Shown here: one piece after another, positions 8,698 to 16,992 of the stretch
Numbering within the stretch: the stretch's first letter is position 1
Layout of the letters: each line of letters opens with the position of its first letter
DNA from: Cellulomonas sp. C5510
GTDB taxonomy: Bacteria > Actinomycetota > Actinomycetes > Actinomycetales > Cellulomonadaceae
DNA length: 64,000 bases
Direction: 5' to 3'
Assembly (NCBI RefSeq): GCF_019797765.1
Contig: NZ_CP081862.1
Coordinates: forward strand, 3,472,001 to 3,536,000
Notes under the pieces: generated by a model
Seen by the model: only the letters and a program-made list of their open reading frames with translations
Database searches by the model: none
What the model was told of the DNA's origin: nothing
Program-made: the position numbers and the translations under genes

Positions 8698-9595
8698 GAC
8701 GATCGCCGCCGCCGCGCTCGAGCCGGGCGCACCCGCCGTGGGGCCCGCCGCACCGCGCGGGGTGTGGCGCACGCTGCGGCGCCGGCCCCTGTTCTGGGTC
8801 TGCACCGTCGTGCTCGCGCTCCTCGCGCTGGTCGCGGTCGCCCCGCAGGCGTTCGCCGGGCTGTTCGGCCAGCCGGACCCGCGCGCGTGCGACCTGTCCG
8901 CGAGCGCCCGGCCGCCCGGCGGGGACCACGTGTTCGGCACCGACGTGCAGGGCTGCGACGTGTTCGCGAACGTCGTCCACGGCACCCGCGCGTCGCTGAC
9001 CGTGGGCGTGCTGTGCACCGTGATCGCGCTGCTCGTCGCGCTCGTGCTGGGGACGGCGGCCGGGTTCTACGGCGGGTTCGCGGACCGACTGATCGCCCGG
9101 CTCACCGACGTGTTCCTCGGCTTCCCGTTCCTCCTCGGGGCCGTCGTGGTGCTGACGTCGATCGGCACCCGCTCCGCCGTCACCGTCGCGCTGGTGCTCG
9201 CCCTGTTCTCCTGGCCGACGATGGCGCGGCTCGTGCGGTCGTCGGTGCGCGCGGTGCGGGACGCGCCGTACGTGGAGGCAGCCCGCGCGATGGGCCTGCG
9301 GGACCGGCGGATCATCGCGCGCTACGTGCTGCCGAACTCCATCGGGCCGGTGCTCGCCGTCGCGACCACGATGGTCGGCGGCGTCATCGTCTCGGAGTCC
9401 ACCCTGACGTTCCTGGGGCTCGGGCTGCGCGCGCCGTCGATCTCCTGGGGCCTGCAGCTGTCGAGCGCGCAGGCGTACTTCCAGACCTCCCCGCACATGC
9501 TCGTGTTCCCGAGCCTGTTCCTCACCGTGACCGTGCTCGCGATGATCACCCTGGGTGACGTGCTGCGCGACACCCTGGACCCGAGGTCGCGCTGA
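8690..9595 (+). CDS. Peptide ABC transporter permease (DppC type)
   Basis: 301 residues, start overlapping the DppB-type gene by eight bases. It has a cytoplasmic N-terminal tail, then GVWRTLRRRPLFWVCTVVLAL as the first helix. The extracellular FGTDVQGCDVFANVVHGTR segment is typical of DppC/OppC. The cytoplasmic YVEAARAMGLRDRRIIARYVLPN EAA loop and a LGLGLRAPSISWG motif follow. Together with the preceding gene it makes the transmembrane channel. A 75-base gap separates it from the serine hydrolase. Confidence 0.93.
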   Translation: MSETIAAAALEPGAPAVGPAAPRGVWRTLRRRPLFWVCTVVLALLALVAVAPQAFAGLFGQPDPRACDLSASARPPGGDHVFGTDVQGCDVFANVVHGTRASLTVGVLCTVIALLVALVLGTAAGFYGGFADRLIARLTDVFLGFPFLLGAVVVLTSIGTRSAVTVALVLALFSWPTMARLVRSSVRAVRDAPYVEAARAMGLRDRRIIARYVLPNSIGPVLAVATTMVGGVIVSESTLTFLGLGLRAPSISWGLQLSSAQAYFQTSPHMLVFPSLFLTVTVLAMITLGDVLRDTLDPRSR

Positions 9596-9670
9596 CCGCG
9601 CGACGCCGGACCGACCCAGCCGACCGGGCCCGCCGACCGCGGGCCCCCGCCGACCGAGAGGCACCACCCG

Positions 9671-11119
9671 ATGTCCCACCGCACCGCCCAGACCGTCCGA
9701 GCCGCCGCCCCCTACCTGTGGTCCTGGGTGGAGCAGCAGGCCTCCTACCGCCGCGCGACCGGCGTCCAGGTGGCCGTCCGGGTGGACGGCGAGCTGCTGC
9801 TGGACGCCGCGTGGGGCGTGGCCGACGTGACCACCGGCGAGCCGCTCACCACCGACCACCTGTTCCGGATCGCGTCGCACTCCAAGACGTTCACCGCGAC
9901 GGCCGTGATGCAGCTCGCGGAGCAGGGCCGGCTGCGGCTGGACGACACGCTGGGCGCGTACGTCCCCGAGCTGGCCGGCTCCCCGCTGGCGTCCCGGACG
10001 CTGCGCGAGGTGCTCGGCCACCAGGCGGGGGTGGTGCGTGACGGCGACCGCGCGGACTTCTGGCAGCTCGACGGCCCGTTCCCCGACCGGGAGGCGCTGC
10101 TGGCCGACGTGCTCGCCCACGGCGAGGTCTACGGCCCGAACGAGCACTTCAAGTACTCGAACGTCGGCTACTCGCTGCTCGGCCTCGTCATCGAGGAGGT
10201 CACGGGGCTGTCCTACGCGGAGCACCTGCACCGCGCCGTCGTCGAGCCGCTCGGGCTCACGCGCACCGGTGCCGAGTACGACCCCGCGCGCGCGTCCGAG
10301 TACGCCGCCGGCCACACCGGGCTGCTGGACGCCGACGACCGCCGCGAGCGCATCGAGCACGTCGACACCCGGGCGATGGCCGCGGCGACCGGCTTCTTCT
10401 CGACCGCGAGCGAGCTGTCCGCCTACGGCTCCGCGCACGTGCTCGGCGACGAGCGGCTGCTCACCGACGCGTCCAAGCGCGTGATGCAGCGGCTCGAGTC
10501 GGTGGTCACCGCGTACGGCACCGAGATCGGCCGGTACGGCGTCGGCATGGACCGGAACACGATCGGCGACCGGGAGGTGGTCGGGCACTCCGGCGGCTAC
10601 CCGGGGCACATCACGCGCACGTACGTCGACCCGGAGGACGGCCTCGTGGTCAGCGTGCTGACGAACGCGGTGGACGGCCCCGCCGACCCGATCGCCGTCG
10701 GCCTGATCAAGCTGATCGACCTGGCCCTGAAGGCGCCCGGAGCGGCCGAGGAGCCCGCCGAGCCGGCGCCCGGCCCGCGCCCGCTCGCGGACTACACCGG
10801 CCGGTTCGCGAACCTCTGGGGCGTCATGGACGTGGCCGAGCTCGGCGGCCGGCTGGTCCTGCTGCGCCCCGCCGCCCCGGACCCGGTCGCCGCCTACGAG
10901 GAGCTCACCGTCGCCGGTCCGGACGCGCTGCAGATCCACCGCGGCCCCGGGTTCGGCACCGTCGGCGAGCGGCTCACCTACGAGCGCGACGCCGACGGCT
11001 CCGTGACCAGCGTCCGCGCGGCGATGACCTCGTGGCCCGTCGCGGAGTTCCGGGCCCGCCGCAGCGCGATGACGGTCCGCCGTCCCGGCGCCCTGCCCGC
11101 CCCTACGGTGAGCGCATGA
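9671..11119 (+). CDS. Serine hydrolase of the beta-lactamase / class C PBP family
   Basis: 482 residues. The SxxK active site is SHSK at about 69-72 (RIASHSKTFTA), the Tyr-x-Asn motif is YSN at about 162-164, and a HSGG near residue 308 stands in for the KTG box. A C-terminal lipocalin-like domain (LADYTGRFANLWGVMDV) follows from about residue 375. No signal peptide or membrane helix is visible, so the enzyme is probably cytoplasmic. That is unusual for a beta-lactamase but common in D-aminopeptidases and esterases of this family. Located inside a peptide-import operon with an M14 peptidase, it may process D-amino-acid-containing peptides. That is inference. Confidence 0.85.
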   Translation: MSHRTAQTVRAAAPYLWSWVEQQASYRRATGVQVAVRVDGELLLDAAWGVADVTTGEPLTTDHLFRIASHSKTFTATAVMQLAEQGRLRLDDTLGAYVPELAGSPLASRTLREVLGHQAGVVRDGDRADFWQLDGPFPDREALLADVLAHGEVYGPNEHFKYSNVGYSLLGLVIEEVTGLSYAEHLHRAVVEPLGLTRTGAEYDPARASEYAAGHTGLLDADDRRERIEHVDTRAMAAATGFFSTASELSAYGSAHVLGDERLLTDASKRVMQRLESVVTAYGTEIGRYGVGMDRNTIGDREVVGHSGGYPGHITRTYVDPEDGLVVSVLTNAVDGPADPIAVGLIKLIDLALKAPGAAEEPAEPAPGPRPLADYTGRFANLWGVMDVAELGGRLVLLRPAAPDPVAAYEELTVAGPDALQIHRGPGFGTVGERLTYERDADGSVTSVRAAMTSWPVAEFRARRSAMTVRRPGALPAPTVSA

Positions 11120-11748
11120 CGACCGCCCCGGACCCGGCCGAGCCGACCCTCGACGACGACGCCCTCGAGTGGATCGAGCAGTTCGCGTCCACCTGGGACA
11201 ACGCGAACAGCTCGCGCATGGAGGGGCGCGTCGTGGGCCTGCTCATGATCATCGACCGCCCCTACCTGTCGTCCCAGCAGATCGCCACGCTGCTGCAGGC
11301 GTCGGCCGGGGCCGTGTCGACCGCCACGCGGCACCTCGTCGAGATCGGCTTCATCCTGCGGCACTCCATCCCCGGCGACCGCAACCACTACTTCCGCGCC
11401 GAGGACGACATCTGGGGGTCCTGGCTCGCGAGCGAGCGCACCTACCTGCCGCGGCTCCAGCGGGTCATCGACTCCGGGCTGATGGCCGTCTCGGAGACCG
11501 ACCCCGGCCCGCGACGGCGCCTGCTCAACGCCCGCAACTACTTCGAGTGGCTCGCCGGCTACCACCGTCAGATGCTCGCGGACTGGGAGGCCCACCGCGA
11601 CGCCCTGGCCGCGGCGGACACCGCCGCCACCCCCGCCCCCACCCCTCCCGCGAGTTCGGCACCTCCGGTGCGAGGTCGGCAGTCCGAGCTGCCGACCTCG
11701 ACCGGGAGTACCGAACTCGGCGGGGACGAACCCCCTGGAGCACCGTGA
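11116..11748 (+). CDS. GbsR/MarR-family transcriptional regulator
   Basis: 210 residues, ATG overlapping the hydrolase stop (ATGA). A winged helix-turn-helix is clear: GRVVGLLMIIDRPYLSSQQI, then LLQASAGAVSTATRHLVEIG as recognition region, then the wing GFILRHSIPGDRNHYFRAE. A helical dimerisation part follows to about residue 160. The last 45 residues are Pro/Ala-rich and are encoded by the large inverted repeat at 11651-11719, so this tail looks acquired or non-essential. GbsR-type proteins respond to small ligands. Here the likely target is its own operon, perhaps via the palindrome at 4602-4614. Confidence 0.85.
   Translation: MTTAPDPAEPTLDDDALEWIEQFASTWDNANSSRMEGRVVGLLMIIDRPYLSSQQIATLLQASAGAVSTATRHLVEIGFILRHSIPGDRNHYFRAEDDIWGSWLASERTYLPRLQRVIDSGLMAVSETDPGPRRRLLNARNYFEWLAGYHRQMLADWEAHRDALAAADTAATPAPTPPASSAPPVRGRQSELPTSTGSTELGGDEPPGAP
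11651..11719. repeat. 69-base inverted repeat inside the regulator's 3' end
   Basis: The outer arms CGAGTTCGG (11651-11659) and CCGAACTCG (11711-11719) match perfectly. The inner arms CGAGGTCGGCAG (11671-11682) and CTGCCGACCTCG (11689-11700) match over 12 bases around a 6-base loop. The stretch between is partly complementary. The whole element could fold as one long stem-loop. It lies in coding sequence, so it is translated as the regulator's C-terminal tail. It looks like a small palindromic (REP or MITE-like) element. It could alternatively be a translational or attenuation hairpin before the ATPase gene, whose GTG starts 25 bases later. Confidence 0.75.
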
Positions 11749-13397
11749 GCGCCACGACCGAGCCCGTGCTGCGGGTGCGCGACCTGACCGTGACGTTCCG
11801 CGTCGACGGCGGCCGGTCCCCGGACGTCCACGCGGTGCGCGGCGTGTCGTACGACCTGCTGCCGGGCGAGGTCCTCGCGGTGGTCGGCGAGTCCGGGTCC
11901 GGCAAGTCCGTGTCGTCGCTCGCGCTGCTCGGCCTGCTGCCCGGCACCGCCCGCGTCACCGGCAGCGCGCGCCTCGGCGACCAGGAGCTCGTGGGACTCG
12001 ACCGCCGTGCCCTGTCCGAGGTCCGCGGCCGGCGCATCGCGATGATCTTCCAGGACCCGGGCAACGCGCTGGACCCGGTGTTCACGGTCGGCTACCAGCT
12101 CCGCGAGATGCTGCGCCGGCACGTCCCCGGCCTGACGCGCGCGCAGCGGACGGCCCGCGCGGTCGAGCTGCTGCGCATGGTCGAGCTGCCCGACCCCGAG
12201 GAGCGGCTGCGGTTCTACCCGCACCAGCTCTCGGGCGGGCAGGCGCAGCGCGTCATGATCGCGATGGCCCTGGCCTGCGACCCGGAGATCCTGGTCGCGG
12301 ACGAGCCGACCACCGCGCTGGACGTGACCGTGCAGCAGGAGGTGCTGGACGTGCTGCGCCGGCTGCGGGAGCGCACGTCCGCCGCGATCGTCCTCATCAC
12401 GCACGACATGGGCGTGGTGGCCGACCTGGCCGACCGCGTCGTGGTCATGCGCGACGGCGAGGTGGTCGAGACCGCCGACGTCGCCGCCCTGTTCGCCGCG
12501 CCCGCCGCCGCGTACACCCGCACGCTGCTGGCCGCCGTGCCGCGCATCGGCGCGCCCGCCCGGGACAGCGCCGCCGACGACCGCGAGCGCCCGGCCCTCA
12601 ACGTCGAGCGGCTCGTCGTGGAGTACCGCAACCGTCGGGGGCGTGTCGTGCGGGCCGTCGACGACGTGACGCTGCGGGTGCAGCCCGGCGAGATGGTCGC
12701 GCTGGTCGGCGAGTCCGGGTCCGGCAAGTCCACGCTCGGCCGGTGCGCGCTCGGCCTCGCGCCGCTCACGTCCGGGACGGTCGAGGTGGTCGGCACCCGG
12801 CTCGGCACCGACACCCCGCGCGCCGTGCGCGCCGCGCGCACCCGCATCGGCGTCGTGTTCCAGAACCCCGCCGCGTCGCTCAACCCCCGCTACACCGTCG
12901 GGGAGTCGGTCGCCGAGCCGCTGCGCGTGCACGCCGGGCTGCGGGGGGCGGTCCTCGACGCGCGGGTCGCCGAGCTGCTCGAGAGCGTCGAGCTGCCCGC
13001 CGCCTGGGCGTCCCGGTACCCGCACGAGCTGTCCGGCGGCCAGCGGCAGCGGGTGTCGATCGCGCGCGCCGTCTCGCTCGACCCGGAGCTGCTCATCGCC
13101 GACGAGCCGACCTCCGCGCTCGACGTCTCCGTGCAGGCGACCGTGCTGGAGCTGTTCCGGTCGATCCAGCAGCGGCTGCGGTTCGCGTGCCTGTTCATCA
13201 GCCACGACCTGGCCGTCGTGGACGAGCTCGCCGACCGCGTCGCCGTGATGCACCGCGGGCGGCTCGTGGAGGTCGGCGAGCGCAGCACGGTGCTCGGTGC
13301 GCCGCAGGACGACTACACGCGCCGGCTGCTCGCGGCGGCCCCGGTGCCCGACCCCGCGGCGCAGGCGGAGCGGCGGGCGGCGCGGCTCGCGGGCTGA
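11745..13397 (+). CDS. Double-domain peptide ABC transporter ATPase (DppD-DppF fusion)
   Basis: 550 residues, GTG start overlapping the regulator stop (GTGA). Two complete ATPase domains are present, each with Walker A GESGSGKS (about 45 and 325) and a signature LSGGQ. Walker B segments are LVADEPTTALDVTV and LIADEPTSALDVSV. It replaces the separate DppD and DppF subunits and powers the permease pair upstream. Such fused ATPases are frequent in Actinobacteria. It is the last gene of the operon; the 254 bases after its stop carry no recognisable gene. Confidence 0.93.
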   Translation: MSATTEPVLRVRDLTVTFRVDGGRSPDVHAVRGVSYDLLPGEVLAVVGESGSGKSVSSLALLGLLPGTARVTGSARLGDQELVGLDRRALSEVRGRRIAMIFQDPGNALDPVFTVGYQLREMLRRHVPGLTRAQRTARAVELLRMVELPDPEERLRFYPHQLSGGQAQRVMIAMALACDPEILVADEPTTALDVTVQQEVLDVLRRLRERTSAAIVLITHDMGVVADLADRVVVMRDGEVVETADVAALFAAPAAAYTRTLLAAVPRIGAPARDSAADDRERPALNVERLVVEYRNRRGRVVRAVDDVTLRVQPGEMVALVGESGSGKSTLGRCALGLAPLTSGTVEVVGTRLGTDTPRAVRAARTRIGVVFQNPAASLNPRYTVGESVAEPLRVHAGLRGAVLDARVAELLESVELPAAWASRYPHELSGGQRQRVSIARAVSLDPELLIADEPTSALDVSVQATVLELFRSIQQRLRFACLFISHDLAVVDELADRVAVMHRGRLVEVGERSTVLGAPQDDYTRRLLAAAPVPDPAAQAERRAARLAG

Positions 13398-13651
13398 CGC
13401 GCCCGCGCGCGGGTCGTCCGTGCCCGGGACCGAGGGCCCGCGTCCGCGCCCGGCCGGCGTGATCCCGACCACCTGGCGACGGTTTCACCCGTCCGTGAGC
13501 GCTCCGGCGTGCCTGACGTCGCAGGAACCTGTGCGACCGTCCGATGGACACATCACCACCGGGACGCCCAGGCGGCCCGGCGACCACGGCGCGGATCTCC
13601 CCCGCGCCGTCACGGACCGTCCGCGGTCCACCGCACGGAGGTAGTACCCGC

Positions 13652-13843
13652 ATGACCCTCGTCCTCGAGAACCCCGGGGCGCTCGACCCCGCCGGCCGGC
13701 CCGCGCCCTGCGTCGCGCGCCCGCACGCCAACCTCGTGCACCGCGACGGCGCCTGCCGCTGCTTCACCGGCGGACCGCCCCCCGAGCACGCGCCCCGCCC
13801 CGAGGACGTCCTGCTGGCCCTCGCGCACCACGGCGCCGCCTGA
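13652..13843 (+). CDS. Small hypothetical protein with a CRC motif, 63 aa
   Basis: The frame starts MTLVLENPGALDPAGRPAPC and ends LLALAHHGAA, with GGAGG 10 bases before the ATG. It carries one Cys near residue 20 and a Cys-Arg-Cys (HRDGACRCFTGG) in the middle, which might bind metal, but no family is recognised. It has no signal peptide. A longer frame exists upstream, but only this start has a good ribosome site. It sits between the peptide-transport operon and the duplicated lipoprotein. Confidence 0.55.
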   Translation: MTLVLENPGALDPAGRPAPCVARPHANLVHRDGACRCFTGGPPPEHAPRPEDVLLALAHHGAA

Positions 13844-13953
13844 CCCGTCGCGCTGCCGCGGCCCTGACCCGCGCCCGCTCCTCGAGACCGACCCATCCGG
13901 GGCGCCACCGGCTCCGAACCCTCCTCGACAGCACCCGCGATCGAGGAGTCACC

Positions 13954-15264
13954 ATGCGACGCACACGCAGCACCTACGCCGTCTCCGTCCTGTCCGCCGG
14001 ACTCGCGCTGAGCCTCACGCTCGCCGCGTGCAGCGACGGCGACGGCGGCGACACCGGGTCCATGCCCGCCGCCTCGTCCAGCACCGACGGGATGGACCAC
14101 GACGACATGTCCGGCACGTCCGACACGGACGAGGTGATGCCCGTCAGCACGGGCGACCCGTTCGCCGACGCCCGCACCGCCGCCGCGCACATGCCCGAGA
14201 CGGGGCTGACGCTCGCCACCGGCCTGGCCGCCGCGACCGGCACCGCCGGCGAGGTCGACTCCGAGGCCGCCGCCCTGCGCGCAGGCCTCACGGCGATGCT
14301 GCAGGAGCACGTCTACCTGACCGGCATCGGTGTCGCGACCGCCTACACGGCGGGCGCCGACTCCGAGGAGTTCGCCGCGGCGAAGGCCGCGCTGGACGGC
14401 AACACGCAGGACCTGACCGACGCGATCGGCTCGATCGCCGGCGAGGAGCAGGGCGACGCGTTCCAGCAGCTCTGGGAGACCCACATCGGGTACTTCGTCG
14501 ACTACGCCGTGGCCGTGCAGGGCGGTGACCAGGCTGCCGCCGACGCGGCGCGCGCCGAGCTCGACGGCTACACCACCGAGGCCGGCACGTTCTTCGAGCA
14601 GATCAGCGACGGCAACCTGCCCGCCGCCGCGGTCGCCGAGTCGCTCGCGATGCACGTGACCACGCTGACCGCCGCGATCGACGCGATGGCCGCCGGCGAC
14701 CCGGGCGCGTCCGACGCCCTGCGCGCGGCCGCCCAGCACGTCGGCGAGGGCGCCGCGACGATCGCCGCGGGCCTCGCCACCGGTGCCGGCCTGCCCGGGG
14801 ACGCCATGGACGACGCCTCGACGCTGCGCTCGACGTTGACGGCGCTGCTCCAGGAGCACGTCTACCTCGCGTCGTTCGCGGTCTTCACCGCGTACACCGC
14901 GGACGGCGGCGTGGAGTCCGACGCCTTCACCAGCGCGGCGGCGACGCTCGACGCGAACTCGGTCGCGCTGTCGGACGCCGTCACGTCCCTGGCGGGCGAG
15001 GAGAAGGGCGCGGAGTTCCTGAACCTGTGGCGTGAGCACATCGGGTTCTTCGTCGACTACGCGGTCGCCGACGCGACCGGCGACGAGGACGGCCGTCAGC
15101 AGGCGCTCACCGACCTCGACGGCTACCGCCCGCAGGCCGGGGCGTTCTTCGAGGAGGTCAGCGGCGGCGAGCTGCCGGCGGACGACGTGGCGGCCGGTCT
15201 CGGCATGCACGTGTCGACGCTCGCCGGCGCGATCGACTCCCTCGCCGCGACGCTCGTCGCCTGA
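13954..15264 (+). CDS. Secreted lipoprotein with an internally duplicated helical domain
   Basis: 436 residues. The signal peptide ends in the lipobox LAAC (Cys about 26). A Met/Asp/His-rich stretch (DGMDHDDMSG) follows. Two copies of one domain span about 108-248 and 291-432. Shared blocks are LQEHVYL, HIGYFVDYAVA / HIGFFVDYAVA, LDGY.. .AG.FFE, and MHV(T/S)TL..AID. Three His residues are conserved in both copies (119/302, 177/362, 233/419), which suggests metal or heme binding in a helical bundle. Not a family I recognise. It lies just upstream of a sigma/anti-sigma pair, which may control it. GAGGA stands before the ATG. Confidence 0.85.
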   Translation: MRRTRSTYAVSVLSAGLALSLTLAACSDGDGGDTGSMPAASSSTDGMDHDDMSGTSDTDEVMPVSTGDPFADARTAAAHMPETGLTLATGLAAATGTAGEVDSEAAALRAGLTAMLQEHVYLTGIGVATAYTAGADSEEFAAAKAALDGNTQDLTDAIGSIAGEEQGDAFQQLWETHIGYFVDYAVAVQGGDQAAADAARAELDGYTTEAGTFFEQISDGNLPAAAVAESLAMHVTTLTAAIDAMAAGDPGASDALRAAAQHVGEGAATIAAGLATGAGLPGDAMDDASTLRSTLTALLQEHVYLASFAVFTAYTADGGVESDAFTSAAATLDANSVALSDAVTSLAGEEKGAEFLNLWREHIGFFVDYAVADATGDEDGRQQALTDLDGYRPQAGAFFEEVSGGELPADDVAAGLGMHVSTLAGAIDSLAATLVA

Positions 15265-15287
15265 CGCCCGCGACGGCTCCCCGAACC

Positions 15288-15325
15288 GTGCCGCCGGTCC
15301 CGGTCCCCGCCGGGGCCGGCGGCAC
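15288..15325 (+). terminator. Stem-loop after the duplicated lipoprotein gene
   Basis: GTGCCGCCGG (15288-15297) and CCGGCGGCAC (15316-15325) pair perfectly over 10 bases, 24 bases after the lipoprotein stop. No U-run follows, as is common in high-GC genomes. The hairpin argues that the sigma-factor gene starts downstream of it, not at the GTG at 15288. Confidence 0.55.
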
Positions 15326-15368
15326 GTCCGCCGGGCCGCGCGCGCCCGGGTGCGGCACACTGTCCCGG

Positions 15369-15944
15369 GTGTCCAGCCCCGACGCCCGCACCTCCGCGCG
15401 CCAGGCCGCCGACCAGGCCCTCGCGCGCGTCGCCGCCGGCGACCTCGACGCGTTCGCGTCGCTGTACGACATGCTGTCCCCCGCCGTGCACGGCACGGCC
15501 CTCGCCGTGCTCCGGGACCCGGACCACGCGGCCGAGGTCACGCAGGAGGTCATGGTGGAGATCTGGCGCACCGCAGCCCGGTGGGACGCCCGCCGCGGGT
15601 CGGCACGCTCCTGGGCGACGACGATGGCGCACCGCCGGGCGGTGGACCGCGTGCGGTCCGTGCAGGCGCAGCGCGACCGCGACCAGGCCGTCCTGGACGC
15701 GGACCGGCCCCGGGAGTTCGACGTCGTCGCGGAGCAGGCCGAGGAGCACCTCGAGGCGCAGCGCGTCCGGCACTGCCTCGGCGGCCTGACCGACACCCAG
15801 CGCGAGGCCGTCGTGCTCGCCTACTACGACGGCCGCACCTACCGCGAGGTCGCCGAGCACCTGGACGCCCCGCTGCCCACGGTGAAGTCCCGGATCCGCG
15901 ACGGCCTCGTGCGGCTGCGCGACTGCCTGGGGGTGGCCGCGTGA
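15369..15944 (+). CDS. ECF RNA polymerase sigma factor (SigK/RskA type)
   Basis: 191 residues. Region 2 runs from about 20 to 95 (LYDMLSPAVHGTALAVLRD, DHAAEVTQEVMVEIWRTA, WATTMAHRRAVDRVRS). Region 4 is at about 135-185 (LGGLTDTQREAVVLAYYDG, then the helix-turn-helix TYREVAEHLDAPLPTVKSRI). The GTG at 15369 fits the usual family length; the earlier GTG at 15288 would lie in a terminator stem. No clear Shine-Dalgarno is present. The stop overlaps the anti-sigma start (GTGA), so the pair is co-translated. SigK-type factors control secreted redox or envelope proteins, which makes the lipoprotein upstream a plausible target. Confidence 0.9.
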   Translation: MSSPDARTSARQAADQALARVAAGDLDAFASLYDMLSPAVHGTALAVLRDPDHAAEVTQEVMVEIWRTAARWDARRGSARSWATTMAHRRAVDRVRSVQAQRDRDQAVLDADRPREFDVVAEQAEEHLEAQRVRHCLGGLTDTQREAVVLAYYDGRTYREVAEHLDAPLPTVKSRIRDGLVRLRDCLGVAA

Positions 15945-16942
15945 GCACCCCGCCGGTCCCGCCGCGGCCGGGCGACCGCCGCCCCGACGACGCCGCCTCC
16001 CGCGAGCTGCTCGGCGCCTGGGCGCTGGACGCCGTCACCGACGCGGAGCGGGCCGCCGTCGAGGACCTCATGGCCCGGGACCCGGACGCCGCCCGCGAGG
16101 GGCGCTCGCTCCGGGAGACCGCGGCCCGGCTCGGTGGCGCGGTCGCGGCCCCGGCACCCGACGCGGTCCGTGCCGCGACGCTCGCGCTCGCCGCGGCGAC
16201 CCCGCAGGACGGGGGCGCGGACACCGGCACCCGGACCGGTGCGGAGACGGGCACGGCGGCCGGTGCGGCGGAGGGGACCGCGCACGGGTCCGCACGACGC
16301 ACGGGCACCGTCGCGGGCGCGGCCGCCACCCCCGGACCCGACGCGGAGGCAGCTGCTCACCGACCCCCGGCGACCTCCGGTGCAGCCGGCGGATCCGCGG
16401 CTCCCGCCCCTCCGGGCCGCGCCGCCGGGTCGACCCGGCCCCCGGGCCGCCCGGACCGGGCCGTCCGCCCCGGGGCGACGGCACGACCCGGGGCCCGCCG
16501 CCGCTGGCGCAGCCTGGTCACCGCGCTCGCGGTGCTGGCGCTGGTCGCGGTCCCGAGCACCATCGCCTGGCGGGAGTCGCAGCGGGCGGCCGAGGCCGAG
16601 GCCCGGGCCGACCGGATCGCCGCCGCGCTGGCGGTGCCCGGGGCCCAGGTGGCCGGCGCCGAGCTGACCACGGGCGGCACGGCGGTGGCGGTCCTCACCG
16701 CCGACGGCGCGCTGCTCACCGCCACGGGCGTCGAGCAGCCGGGTGACGGGCGGGTCTACCAGCTCTGGGTGATGCGCGACGGCGAGCCTCTCCCCGACGC
16801 GACGTCCGCCGCACCCGGCGGGACGTTCCAGGTCCGCACGGACGTGTGGCGACCGGGCGACGCCCTGGCGCTGACGGTCGAGCCCGCCGGCGGTTCGGAG
16901 GCTCCGACCTCGGAACCGGTCGTGGTCCTGGCCGCCACCTGA
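15941..16942 (+). CDS. Anti-sigma-K factor, RskA family
   Basis: 333 residues. The cytoplasmic N-terminal part (SRELLGAWALDAVTDAERAA) is the zinc-less anti-sigma domain that holds the sigma factor. A long Ala/Thr/Gly/Pro-rich linker covers about 85-185. One membrane span follows (SLVTALAVLALVAVPSTIAW, about 188-207). An extracytoplasmic RskA domain then covers the rest (TADGALLTATG, YQLWVMRDGEPLPD, ALTVEPAGGSEAPTSEPV). Signal-dependent proteolysis of such proteins releases the sigma factor. The linker is longer than usual and probably disordered. Confidence 0.9.
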   Translation: MSTPPVPPRPGDRRPDDAASRELLGAWALDAVTDAERAAVEDLMARDPDAAREGRSLRETAARLGGAVAAPAPDAVRAATLALAAATPQDGGADTGTRTGAETGTAAGAAEGTAHGSARRTGTVAGAAATPGPDAEAAAHRPPATSGAAGGSAAPAPPGRAAGSTRPPGRPDRAVRPGATARPGARRRWRSLVTALAVLALVAVPSTIAWRESQRAAEAEARADRIAAALAVPGAQVAGAELTTGGTAVAVLTADGALLTATGVEQPGDGRVYQLWVMRDGEPLPDATSAAPGGTFQVRTDVWRPGDALALTVEPAGGSEAPTSEPVVVLAAT

Positions 16943-16951
16943 CCCGGCGCG

Positions 16952-16976
16952 CCCGCCCGTTCGGCCCGCGGGCGGG
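16952..16976. terminator. Bidirectional stem-loop between the anti-sigma gene and the siderophore ATPase gene
   Basis: CCCGCCCG (16952-16959) and CGGGCGGG (16969-16976) pair over 8 bases around a 9-base loop. The stem sits in the 50-base gap between the two convergent stops and can serve both directions. Confidence 0.45.
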
Positions 16977-16992
16977 TGCCGGGCGCGGGTGG

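Noticed and set aside
8621..10939. 772-codon minus-strand frame over the permease and serine hydrolase genes
   Set aside because: No ribosome site and no family motif; composition dominated by Arg, Gly, Val and His typical of antisense shadows.
15288..15368. Earlier GTG start for the sigma factor
   Set aside because: It would put 27 Pro/Gly/Ala residues before the domain and lies in a hairpin that looks like the lipoprotein's terminator.
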